Assembly (NCBI GenBank): GCA_028693055.1
Contig: JAQUWD010000035.1
Coordinates: forward strand, 1 to 41,916
Length of the DNA stretch: 41,916 bases
From: Eubacteriales bacterium
GTDB lineage: Bacteria > Bacillota > Clostridia > Christensenellales > Aristaeellaceae
Direction of reading: 5' to 3'
Position 1 is the stretch's first letter. Every line of letters begins with the position of its first letter. A program made the translations under genes and the position numbers. Positions 24,378-32,453 of the stretch are shown piece after piece. The notes under the pieces were generated by a model that was given only the letters and a program-made list of their open reading frames with translations, did not search any database and had not been told where the DNA came from.

Positions 24378-25385
24378 ATGAGTGAAACTCCATTGTTGCA
24401 GGTGAAAAACCTGCACACTTCCTTTGATACGGATGCAGGCGAGGTTATGGCAGTCAACGGCCTCAGCTTTAATCTAAGCCGTGGCAAGGTACTAGGCATC
24501 GTAGGAGAAAGCGGCAGCGGCAAGAGCGTCACCGCCTATTCCGTGATGCGGATTCTAACGGAGAACGGCCACATTACCGAGGGCGAAGTGCTCTTTAACG
24601 GTGAAAATGTGCTGAAATACTCCAAGCAGCAGATGCATGAATTCCGGGGCAGCAAGATCAGCATGATTTTCCAAGACCCCATGACGAGCCTGAACCCGGT
24701 ATATACCGTGGGAAATCAGCTCAAGGAAGCCATCCGCATCCATACGGATCGCAACAAGGAGCAAATTCAGGCTCGCGCTTTGGAAATGCTCACACTGGTA
24801 GGTGTGAACGAGCCGGAAAAGCGGTTGAAGCAGTATCCCCACGAGCTTTCCGGCGGTATGCGGCAACGCGTTATGATCGCCATGGCTTTGGCTTGCGAGC
24901 CTGATATCTTGATTGCGGACGAGCCCACCACCGCGCTGGACGTAACCATTCAAGCTCAGATTTTGGAGCTAATGCAGGATCTGCAAAAGAAGCTGGGCAT
25001 GGCAATCATTATGATTACCCACGATTTGGGCGTTATCGCCGATATCTGCGACGAAATTATCGTAATGTATGCCGGACGCGTATGCGAGCGGGGTACCGCA
25101 GAAGAAATCTTCTATAATCCCAGCCATGAATATACCCGCGGATTGATTCGCTCCATCCCCAAAATCGGCGCAAACCATGAAAAATTGGTGCCTATCGCCG
25201 GTTCGCCTGTGGATCTGTTGAATCTTCCCGCAGGCTGTGCCTTTGCCTCTCGCTGCGACCACGCCATGAAAATTTGCCTCAGCGATGTGCCGGAGGAGCT
25301 TAGAATCAATGATAACCATATCGCCGCCTGCTGGTTGAATGTAAAGCAGCGCTACGAGGAAGAAAAGGACGGTGAAAAGAAATGA
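24378..25385 (+). CDS. oppD: Oligopeptide ABC transporter ATPase OppD
   Basis: 335-residue cytoplasmic ATPase. Walker A is GESGSGKSV, the Q-loop [19 protein letters not shown], the signature [15 protein letters not shown], Walker [17 protein letters not shown], and the H-loop [15 protein letters not shown]. The C-terminal oligo/dipeptide domain (about residues 255-325) is intact: it has [20 protein letters not shown] and Cys residues spaced C-5-C-6-C then a later AACW, a pattern reported to hold an iron-sulfur cluster in some relatives. It starts 4 nt after oppC and overlaps oppF by 4 nt. Complete, in contrast with its partner OppF. Confidence 0.94.
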   Translation: MSETPLLQVKNLHTSFDTDAGEVMAVNGLSFNLSRGKVLGIVGESGSGKSVTAYSVMRILTENGHITEGEVLFNGENVLKYSKQQMHEFRGSKISMIFQDPMTSLNPVYTVGNQLKEAIRIHTDRNKEQIQARALEMLTLVGVNEPEKRLKQYPHELSGGMRQRVMIAMALACEPDILIADEPTTALDVTIQAQILELMQDLQKKLGMAIIMITHDLGVIADICDEIIVMYAGRVCERGTAEEIFYNPSHEYTRGLIRSIPKIGANHEKLVPIAGSPVDLLNLPAGCAFASRCDHAMKICLSDVPEELRINDNHIAACWLNVKQRYEEEKDGEKK

Positions 25386-26179
25386 GCGAGCGGCCATTAG
25401 TTGAGGTACGCGACCTGAAAGAGCATTTCACCGTCAAGGGCGGCATGGGAACGAAGCTAAAGCTGAAAGCTGTGGACGGCGTTTCCTTCACCATTAACGC
25501 AGGGGAAACGCTAGGCTTGGTAGGGGAGAGCGGCTGCGGCAAAACCACCGTCGGACGGACGCTATTGCGGCTGTATAAGCCCACCAGCGGCGAGGTGTAC
25601 TACAACGGCACCTTGATCACCGACCAAAACATTCAGCAATTCCGCAAGGATATGCAGATTGTTTTCCAGGATCCCTATTCCTCGCTGAACCCCCGCATGA
25701 CTGTATCGGATATCATTGGGGAACCCCTTGATATCCACAAGCTGTATTCCTCCCAGCAAGAGCGCAAGGACAAAATCGCCGAGCTGCTGCATCTGGTGGG
25801 ACTGAACAGCGATCATGCCAACCGTTACGCCCATGAGTTTTCCGGCGGTCAGCGTCAACGCATCGGCATCGCCCGGGCATTGGCAGTGAACCCCAAGTTC
25901 ATTGTTTGCGACGAGCCGGTATCCGCGCTGGACGTATCCATTCAGGCACAGGTGATTAACACCTTTGAGGAATTGCAGCAGAAGCTGGGCATCGCCTATT
26001 TGTTCATCGCCCACGACCTGATGGTTGTGCAGCATATGAGCCGTCGCATTGCCGTAATGTATCTGGGCAAAATCGTAGAAATCGGCGATGCGGACGAGAT
26101 CATCGAGCATCCCGTACACCCTTATACCCAGTCCTTGATCTCCGCGATTCCGCTGCCTGACCCTAAGCTGGCGAAGTAG
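25382..26179 (+). CDS. oppF: Oligopeptide ABC transporter ATPase OppF, truncated by in-frame UAG
   Basis: 265-residue ATPase overlapping oppD by 4 nt. The nucleotide-binding domain is complete: Walker [11 protein letters not shown]-loop [19 protein letters not shown], signature [15 protein letters not shown], Walker [18 protein letters not shown]-loop [13 protein letters not shown]. It ends [13 protein letters not shown] with UAG at 26177-26179. The frame continues for 56 codons with an unmistakable OppF C-terminus. OppF is normally about 320 residues, so this is a nonsense truncation at the domain border. The truncated protein keeps all ATPase motifs but lacks the C-terminal domain and its four Cys residues. 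Alternatives are a sequencing error or suppression of the UAG. Confidence 0.88.
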   Translation: MSERPLVEVRDLKEHFTVKGGMGTKLKLKAVDGVSFTINAGETLGLVGESGCGKTTVGRTLLRLYKPTSGEVYYNGTLITDQNIQQFRKDMQIVFQDPYSSLNPRMTVSDIIGEPLDIHKLYSSQQERKDKIAELLHLVGLNSDHANRYAHEFSGGQRQRIGIARALAVNPKFIVCDEPVSALDVSIQAQVINTFEELQQKLGIAYLFIAHDLMVVQHMSRRIAVMYLGKIVEIGDADEIIEHPVHPYTQSLISAIPLPDPKLAK

Positions 26180-26350
26180 CGCAAGCGCATCATTCTGCAG
26201 GGCGACGTACCCAGCCCCTTACATATGCCGGAGGGCTGCCCCTTCCGTACCCGGTGCCGTTATGCCACCGAGGAGTGCGCGAAGGTATGTCCCCCGCTGA
26301 ATGAGATTAGCCCTCGCCATCAGGTGGCGTGCTACCACCCTCAGGTATAA
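26180..26350 (+). pseudogene. Untranslated remnant of oppF C-terminal domain
   Basis: In frame after the UAG of opp[21 protein letters not shown], then a Cys-rich stretch [34 protein letters not shown] and TAA at 26348-26350. This is the oligopeptide/dipeptide transporter C-terminal region. No frameshift or further stop is present, so the loss is recent or the base call is wrong. A single base change at the UAG (for example to CAG or GAG) would restore a 322-residue protein. Confidence 0.85.
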
Positions 26351-26366
26351 GCCTGAGCTTTCAACG

Positions 26367-26393
26367 ATATCAACGGCAAACGCCGTTTGATAT
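26367..26393 (+). promoter_or_regulatory. Hairpin before oppA
   Basis: ATATCAACGGC (26367-26377) pairs with GCCGTTTGATAT (26382-26393) across loop AAAC, with one bulged T. It is followed by AAATAATTTAG rather than a T run and sits 26 nt before the oppA start. An mRNA-processing or stabilising hairpin is more likely than a terminator. Confidence 0.5.
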
Positions 26394-26419
26394 AAATAAT
26401 TTAGAGGAGGATATACCCA

Positions 26420-28078
26420 ATGAAAAAGTTTCTTTCTCTCCTCATGGCAGTATGCATGCTGATGAGCATCAGCGCATTTGCTATGGCGGACGAAAACTCC
26501 GAACCCGACTGGACCGGCTATGACGCGTTAATCGCTGATATTAAAACCAGCACTGATTTCGCGGAGCGTGCCACCAAGCTGCACGAGGCTGAGGACATGT
26601 TGATGGAGACCGGCGCCATTCTGCCGATCTACTATTACACCGACCTGTACATGGCCAAGCCTGACTTCCAAGGCTTCTACGCCAACCTGTACGGCTTCAA
26701 GTTCTTCCAGTATGCCACCAACGGCGACGCCACCACCGCTCGCCTGAACCTGGCTTCTGAGCCTGACAAGCTGGATCCCGCGCTGAACAGCTCCGTGGAC
26801 GGCGCTTGCTTGGCAATCGCTTCCTTCGGCGGCCTGTACACCTATGACGCAGAAGGCAATCTGGTGCCTGACTTCGCTACCGGCTACGAAGTAAGCGAAG
26901 ACGGTCTCACCTACACCTTCACCATGCGCGAAGGCCTGAAGTGGAGCGACGGCAGCGACCTGACCGCTAAGGACTTCGAATACAGCTGGAAGCGCGCCGC
27001 TGCCGACGAGACCGCTGCGGACTACAGCTACATGTTCAACGGCATCGAAGGCTACCCCGCGATCAACGTGGCTGCCTCCGAGGACGGCAAGACCTTCACC
27101 GTGAAGATGTCCGCTCCCTGCGCTTACATGCTTGACTTGACCGCTTTCCCCGCCTTCTATGCTGTACAGCAGGCTTGCGTGGAAGCTGCTCCCGACGTTG
27201 CCACCAACCCTGGCGCTTGGGCGCTGGAGCCCGGCTTCGTGGTTTGCGGCCCCTACATGTTGGAGAGCTGGGAGCACAACCAGAGCATGGTTTACGTGAA
27301 GAACCCCAACTACTGGAATGCTGAGAACGTAAAGCTCGAGCGTCTTGAGTTCATGCTCAGCGACGACGACACCGCCATTTTCAGCGCCTACCAGAACGGC
27401 GACCTCGATTTCATCGACACCGTTCCCACCGATCAGATCGCTTCTTTGAAGGGCAACCCCGAATACTATGTTGTTCCTCAGCTGGGCACCTACTATGCCA
27501 GCTTCAACGTAAAGTCTCATCTGTTTGACGGCAAGACCGCGGAGCAGGCTAACGCTATGCGCAAGGCTTTCGCTCTGCTGGTAGACCGCGATTACATCAT
27601 CGAGACCGTTGGACAGGCTGACCAGAAGCCCGCTAACGCTTTCGTACCCGCCGGCATGGCTGACGGTAACGGCGGCGTATTCAAGGATGCTGCGAACCAC
27701 GCTTATCCCAACGGCGCTGACGGCTACTTCGATCTGGATGTAAACGTAGAAGGCGCTGTAGAGCTGCTCAAGACCGCTGGCTTCGAGTTTGACGACAACA
27801 ACATGCTGTCCGCCAACACCCCCATCAGCTTTGAGTACCTGACCAACAACACCTCCGGCCACGTGGCCATCGCTGAGTGCTTGCAGCAGGACTTCGCCGT
27901 CATCGGCATCAACATGACCATCAAGTCTATCGACTGGGCCGTGTTCCTGAACGAGCGCAAGGCTGGTAACTATGATATCGCCCGTAACGGCTGGATTGCT
28001 GACTTCAACGATCCCATCAACTTCTTGGAGATGTGGACCACCGAGAGCGGCAACAACGACTGCCAGTTCGGTCGCTAA
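26420..28078 (+). CDS. oppA: Oligopeptide-binding protein OppA (SBP family 5), apparently circularly permuted
   Basis: 552 residues, GGAGG 9 nt before the ATG. A signal peptide (residues 1-23, cleaved after AFAMA) lacks a lipobox Cys. Residues 26-100 (SEPDWTGYDALIADIKTSTD, HEAEDMLMETGAILPIYYYT, GFYANLYGFKFFQYA) correspond to what is normally the C-terminal tail of family 5 binding proteins. From about residue 101 comes the usual mature N-terminus (ARLNLASEPDKLDPALNSS), then YEVSEDGLTYTFTMREGLKW and the middle domain. It ends at NFLEMWTTESGNNDCQFGR, exactly where the tail should follow. So the order is signal, tail, N-domain, middle. A terminator begins 13 nt after the stop. Codon use is strongly biased to GC-ending codons, as in highly expressed genes. 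Binds peptides for OppBCDF. Family assignment is firm; the permutation is judged from memory of the family. Confidence 0.9.
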   Translation: MKKFLSLLMAVCMLMSISAFAMADENSEPDWTGYDALIADIKTSTDFAERATKLHEAEDMLMETGAILPIYYYTDLYMAKPDFQGFYANLYGFKFFQYATNGDATTARLNLASEPDKLDPALNSSVDGACLAIASFGGLYTYDAEGNLVPDFATGYEVSEDGLTYTFTMREGLKWSDGSDLTAKDFEYSWKRAAADETAADYSYMFNGIEGYPAINVAASEDGKTFTVKMSAPCAYMLDLTAFPAFYAVQQACVEAAPDVATNPGAWALEPGFVVCGPYMLESWEHNQSMVYVKNPNYWNAENVKLERLEFMLSDDDTAIFSAYQNGDLDFIDTVPTDQIASLKGNPEYYVVPQLGTYYASFNVKSHLFDGKTAEQANAMRKAFALLVDRDYIIETVGQADQKPANAFVPAGMADGNGGVFKDAANHAYPNGADGYFDLDVNVEGAVELLKTAGFEFDDNNMLSANTPISFEYLTNNTSGHVAIAECLQQDFAVIGINMTIKSIDWAVFLNERKAGNYDIARNGWIADFNDPINFLEMWTTESGNNDCQFGR

Positions 28079-28090
28079 TCACAACGTCAT

Positions 28091-28128
28091 AAAAAAGGTG
28101 CGACGCCGTAAGGCGCCGCATCTTTTTT
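28091..28128 (+). terminator. Rho-independent terminator of the opp operon
   Basis: AAAAAAGGTGCGACGCC, loop GTAA, GGCGCCGCATCTTTTTT: a stem with minor mismatches followed by a T run, 13 nt after the oppA stop. Confidence 0.88.
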
Positions 28129-28311
28129 ATAAAGAGAAATGGTGAATTTCGAGCTTTGAAAGCGTTACAAATATGAACAAGGAGATGCAACATTTTACCG
28201 AGCAAAAACGTCTTACTATATGTAGCCACATTTGGATATGATTTCCATACGTACAGATCACGAATACGTTACTTGATGTGGTAAAAGGCTCGTAACAGGG
28301 GGTAGGAAAAA
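28129..28311. other. Intergenic leader before the wall-protein gene
   Basis: 183 nt without a gene. A possible -10 TATGAT preceded by TG-GA occurs near 28237, but no convincing -35 was seen. The ribosome binding site for the next gene is a purine-rich AGGGGGTAGG 9 nt or so before 28312. Confidence 0.3.
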
Positions 28312-31300
28312 ATGAAGGCATTGCACTTGCGTAAGTCACTATCGATTCTATTGGCGCTCCTTTTGGTCTGCTCTGTAGCCTATAGCGAGGAGCATTTACA
28401 CACCTACGGTGAATGGGTAGATCAGGGAGACGGCACACAGAGCCGTCAATGCACCATTTGTCAGTACGTAGATACGGCTGAACTGCCGGTACAGAAGGAG
28501 CAGCAGCCTGCGACGGAAACCGAGCAGGTGCAAGAGCCAAAAACTTTGCGTACGATCACTTACAGTGCGAATGGCGTAAAAAAGACCGTTAGCAAAGAAA
28601 GCTTTGCGTTATCGGTGATCCCCACGCCTGAAAAGGTAAAGCTGGCGATTCCGGAGGGGATGGAGTTTTCCTACTGGAGCGCAGGGGGAAAGACTTACTA
28701 TGCCGGTGAAAAGTTCGGTGCAGACGAGAGCCAAATACCAACAACTCTCGTTGCAAATTGGAAGGAAATCGTTCAGCCCGAACCGGAGATAGAGGTTGCT
28801 CCTGAGGGAGAGAGCAAGCCTGATGGCGAGGCAAAGCCCGAAGGGGAAAACAAGCCAGACGGCGAGGTAAAACCTGAGGGGGAAAGTAAGCCTGACGGTG
28901 AGGTAAAGCCCGAGGGGGAAAGTAAGCCTGACAGCGAAGTAAAGCCCGAGAGTGAAAGCAAGCCTGACGGCGAAGCAAAGCCCGAGAGTGAAAGCAAGCC
29001 TGACGGCGAAGCAAAGCCCGATGACGAAAGCAAGCTGGACGGCGAAGCAAAGCCCGATGACGAAAGCAAGTTGGACGGCGAAGCAAAGCCCGAGGGGGAA
29101 AGCAAGCTGGACGGCGAAGTAAAGCCCGAGGGTGAAAACACATTCGACAACAATAAGTCCGTTGAAAACATTGAAGCAATTCCATCTGTTGACTCTTCTT
29201 TTTTAGTGACCGATGAAACTAATGAGGAAAAGAAGGCAGATTCTGATTCGGCAAATATTGAAGTGCCGGCGAATACACTTCTTGCTTTAAATACGAGCAG
29301 CAACCTATCGCTGAATTCGGAAGACGAAGAACCCTCAACGGTAAACACCATTACGGTTTATCATGTAGGCGATCAATCCAAGAGCGTTGAATATGTACAG
29401 GGACAGACTGTTCTCAGTCCAGAAGCCCATGGCCTATCCATTGTGGAAGGGCAGCAATTTGCTGGCTGGAACACGCAAGCAGATGGAACGGGCGCGAACT
29501 ATCAGGTTGGAGACTCCATCGACGCCAACGCAGTACCGACTGATTTATATGCCCAATTTTCTGTTAGCGAAACGGAAGCCCTCAATATCGTGACGGTTTA
29601 TCATGTGGGCGATCAATCAAAGAGTGTTGAATACGCGTCAAATCAAACGATTCCCAGTCCAGAAGCCCTTGGCCTATCCATTGCGGAAGGGCAGCAATTC
29701 GATGGCTGGAATACGCAAGTAGACGGAACAGGTTCGGTGAACTATCAAGTTGGGGACTCCATCGACGCCAACGCAGTACCGACTGATTTATATGCACAAT
29801 TTTCTGTCGGCGAAACAGAGACCCTCAATATCATGACGGTTTATCATGTGGGGGATCAATCCAAGAGCGTTGAATACGCATCGGATCAAACCGTTCCAAG
29901 CCCGGAAGCCCTTGGCTTACCTGTTGCGGAAGGGCAGCTGTTCGAAGGCTGGAATCGCCAGCCGGAGGGAACGGATGATGTGATGTATCAGGCGGGCGAC
30001 GCTCTCGATCCCGCCGCTGTTCCCAGCGATTTATACGGCCAATTTACGGATGCTACTGCGGCAGACGCTGCGATGGAGATTATGCCGCTGGCACTACTGG
30101 ACTATGCCGTTACCAGTGTGGCTTATTACCGCAACGGCAATGCTGATAGGGACGGCGGACAGCCGATTATACGTGCCGATAAAACAGCGGCTGACGGGAG
30201 CATCCTAGCCGTATGGCCTGGCTATCATTTTGTGAATTGGTACGATCATAATAACAATCACTATGCCTATGGCGCTACCTTACCCACGACTACCAAGGAT
30301 CCCAGTGGGGTGCTTACGTTATACGCGCAATGGGCAGCCGATACCGGGTTAAACCTACCGGGTATGACCATTAGTGTAAGTGTGGATAAAACTGGCGCTT
30401 ATCCCGGCGACGAGGTTTTCTACACACTAAACGTAAGGAATGACAGCAACGCAACGGTAGCGATGGATCTTTGGGATCAGCTGCCGGAAGCTTTGGAGCT
30501 GATTGATGCAAACGGAGGGACGGTTAGCAACGGCAATTGTAAGTGGCTGGGTATTTCGATCGCCGCAGGCCAGACGATAAGTCGCAATATGCGTGCGAGG
30601 ATAAAAGCCGGCGCGCAAGCAGACGCGGAGATTGAAAATACAGCCTTCATCGCAAGCATCAACGGCACTGAGGTTTTCCGGAGCGATATGAAAATTGCAA
30701 GTGCGAAAACCAAGGTGCTCCGCAAGGTAATCTATGACGGAAACGGCGGCGTGCTGAAAAATGGAGCTACTGCTTATACCGATACGGTTAATACCGGCGC
30801 AGTATTGCGCAATGATCAGCTTGGCACCTTTGAACGCGCGGGTTATCGTTTTGTGGGCTGGGTTGATTCCAAGGGAATGGCTGCCTACGCTCCTGGAGAT
30901 ACGCTGTATCGATTTGCGTTTCTAGACGGCCCGCTGACTTTGGTTGCGCAATGGACGGAATCCGTAGCAAACCTAAGCATTTCCGTCACAACGGCACAAA
31001 ACGGCCTTTTCCGGGGCGGTGTTGCAAATTATGTGATCACGATCGCAAATACCGGCACCGCCTCCGCAAGCAATGTGGTATTGGCAGATCAGGCTACGAT
31101 GGATCAGACGAGCGCTAGCCAACAGATCGCCTTGCAAGGCGTTTCTCACAGCTTGTCGAAGAACGATAATAACGGGTATGTGGAGTGGGTAATCGGTGAA
31201 ATTCCAGCTGGGCAGTCCGTACAGCGAACCATTAGCTACAAGGTGCTGGAGGGTTCTATTTTAACCCAACTCAGCAATCACGCCACCATTACCAGCATTA

Positions 31301-32433
31301 ACGGGATAGCCGCAGGCGGAAATTTGACCTCCACCGTTACCACGGCGGTATCCAGCCGACTGGTGGTATACAATGCCAACGGCGGTGTGGTAGGCGCTAC
31401 GGGCGAGCAGCGCTTTACCAGCGGCGGGATGCAGGTTTTAGATAATTCCGTTGTGAATATGAACCGCGCAGGCTATGCGTTTGCTGGCTGGAACACGCTG
31501 GCTAACGGCAGCGGCGCAACTCGTAAGGCTGGTGAGGTGATTCAGGATACGGAATTAAACCAAAACCACACCTATGAGCTTTACGCTCTCTGGAATCCGG
31601 TTTATATCGTGTCCATCGGCGCGGCGGCTAACAGAACTGTGGTCACTAGCAAGGAACTGATCACTTACACCGTCACGGTTACTAATTCGGGCATGGCTGC
31701 AACGCCCGCCCTCGTAATCAAGGACACGCTGCCTGTCAACGGTCGCTTTGTGTCGGTAAAGCTTTCTGTGGGTACCTTTGACAATAACAACGCTCAGTGG
31801 GCGATCAACGGGTTGCCAGCTAACAGCAGCGCTACCATGGAAATAGTGGTGGAAGCTAACGGCACGCTTACGCAGGATGAGAAAATCATCAATCAGGCGT
31901 CGGTTATCGCCATCGGCACTGATCCGGTTCCTGCCGGACTAACGGCTTGCGCAACCGTTACAGCCGACGTGCGCAACGGCGACCTACGGGTTACAAATCG
32001 TGTATTCGGCAATGGAGCCAGCTATTCCAGAGATTTCCCCTTCACCATGATCCTGCGCAACCCGGATGGCGGGCTGGTGACCGGGTATTACACCTACATC
32101 TACTCTGACGGCACCACAGGCGTTTATTCCGCTGAACTGCCTATGGAGTTTGAGCTACGGCATAACGAATCCATCTATTTTCCGAATCTTCCGGCAGGTA
32201 CGCGGTTTTCCGTTGAGGAAACCAATCACCGGGGATATTCTCTCAAATCCTATGGAAGCGCCGGTGTGATTCAGGGGGTAAGTACTGCTGGTTTTGAAAA
32301 CAGCCGCTATCGAAACACCGATATTCCCAAGACGGGCTATGGTGAAGGCAGCTGGATGCTATTGGCGCTACTTTTGCCGCTATTGGCCGCTGCATTCCTG
32401 CTGATTCGCAAGCCAAAGCGCGCAAAGCAATAA
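28312..32433 (+). CDS. LPXTG-type wall-anchored repeat protein (InlB B-repeats, DUF11 domains)
   Basis: 1373-residue surface protein. A signal peptide ends near YSEEHLH. Then a HTYGEWVDQGDGTQSRQCTIC motif, one InlB B-like repeat, and a Lys/Pro/Asp/Glu-rich stalk of 12-residue repeats (about residues 164-275). Three near-identical 80-residue B-like repeats (VYHVGDQSKSVEY to DLYAQF) are followed by alternating DUF11-like domains (ISVSVDKTGAYPGDEVFYTL; ISVTTAQNGLFRGGVANYVI; GAAANRTVVTSKELITYTVT) and B-like repeats ending LVAQW. A pilin-like domain (RDFPFTMILRNPDG) precedes the sorting signal IPKTG, a hydrophobic stretch and a KPKRAK tail. Sortase would join it to peptidoglycan; the sortase B gene follows 20 nt later. 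Adhesion or matrix contact is inferred. Confidence 0.9.
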   Translation: MKALHLRKSLSILLALLLVCSVAYSEEHLHTYGEWVDQGDGTQSRQCTICQYVDTAELPVQKEQQPATETEQVQEPKTLRTITYSANGVKKTVSKESFALSVIPTPEKVKLAIPEGMEFSYWSAGGKTYYAGEKFGADESQIPTTLVANWKEIVQPEPEIEVAPEGESKPDGEAKPEGENKPDGEVKPEGESKPDGEVKPEGESKPDSEVKPESESKPDGEAKPESESKPDGEAKPDDESKLDGEAKPDDESKLDGEAKPEGESKLDGEVKPEGENTFDNNKSVENIEAIPSVDSSFLVTDETNEEKKADSDSANIEVPANTLLALNTSSNLSLNSEDEEPSTVNTITVYHVGDQSKSVEYVQGQTVLSPEAHGLSIVEGQQFAGWNTQADGTGANYQVGDSIDANAVPTDLYAQFSVSETEALNIVTVYHVGDQSKSVEYASNQTIPSPEALGLSIAEGQQFDGWNTQVDGTGSVNYQVGDSIDANAVPTDLYAQFSVGETETLNIMTVYHVGDQSKSVEYASDQTVPSPEALGLPVAEGQLFEGWNRQPEGTDDVMYQAGDALDPAAVPSDLYGQFTDATAADAAMEIMPLALLDYAVTSVAYYRNGNADRDGGQPIIRADKTAADGSILAVWPGYHFVNWYDHNNNHYAYGATLPTTTKDPSGVLTLYAQWAADTGLNLPGMTISVSVDKTGAYPGDEVFYTLNVRNDSNATVAMDLWDQLPEALELIDANGGTVSNGNCKWLGISIAAGQTISRNMRARIKAGAQADAEIENTAFIASINGTEVFRSDMKIASAKTKVLRKVIYDGNGGVLKNGATAYTDTVNTGAVLRNDQLGTFERAGYRFVGWVDSKGMAAYAPGDTLYRFAFLDGPLTLVAQWTESVANLSISVTTAQNGLFRGGVANYVITIANTGTASASNVVLADQATMDQTSASQQIALQGVSHSLSKNDNNGYVEWVIGEIPAGQSVQRTISYKVLEGSILTQLSNHATITSINGIAAGGNLTSTVTTAVSSRLVVYNANGGVVGATGEQRFTSGGMQVLDNSVVNMNRAGYAFAGWNTLANGSGATRKAGEVIQDTELNQNHTYELYALWNPVYIVSIGAAANRTVVTSKELITYTVTVTNSGMAATPALVIKDTLPVNGRFVSVKLSVGTFDNNNAQWAINGLPANSSATMEIVVEANGTLTQDEKIINQASVIAIGTDPVPAGLTACATVTADVRNGDLRVTNRVFGNGASYSRDFPFTMILRNPDGGLVTGYYTYIYSDGTTGVYSAELPMEFELRHNESIYFPNLPAGTRFSVEETNHRGYSLKSYGSAGVIQGVSTAGFENSRYRNTDIPKTGYGEGSWMLLALLLPLLAAAFLLIRKPKRAKQ
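28800..29140 (+). repeat. 36-bp tandem repeats encoding an acidic/basic stalk
   Basis: About nine copies of a 12-residue unit of the type KPEGESKPDGEV in the wall protein. The copies vary (D/E, G/S exchanges) but keep the frame. Typical of an extended spacer that lifts the outer domains off the wall. Confidence 0.9.
29341..30050 (+). repeat. Three 240-bp direct repeats (B-like modules)
   Basis: Near-identical modules starting about 29341, 29581 and 29824, each with VYHVGDQSKSVEY and a GWN core. Nucleotide identity is high between the copies, particularly the first two, indicating recent duplication or gene conversion. Confidence 0.9.
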
Positions 32434-32453
32434 CTGTGAAAGGTGGCAGTACA

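Noticed and set aside
26177..26179. Programmed readthrough or amino-acid recoding of the oppF UAG
   Set aside because: No other in-frame UAG occurs in the window's genes and no recoding signal is seen; simple nonsense mutation is the more economical view.
26528..27862. 444-codon open frame antisense to oppA
   Set aside because: It arises from the extreme GC-ending codon bias of oppA, lacks a ribosome binding site and reads as a repetitive Val/Gly/Ala protein without motifs.
28800..29140. Tandem repeats considered as a CRISPR array
   Set aside because: Units are contiguous, in frame and without unique spacers; no cas genes nearby.
28589..29351. Antisense frames over the stalk repeats of the wall protein
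   Set aside because: Shadow frames of a tandem repeat; low-complexity Arg/Ser-rich products.
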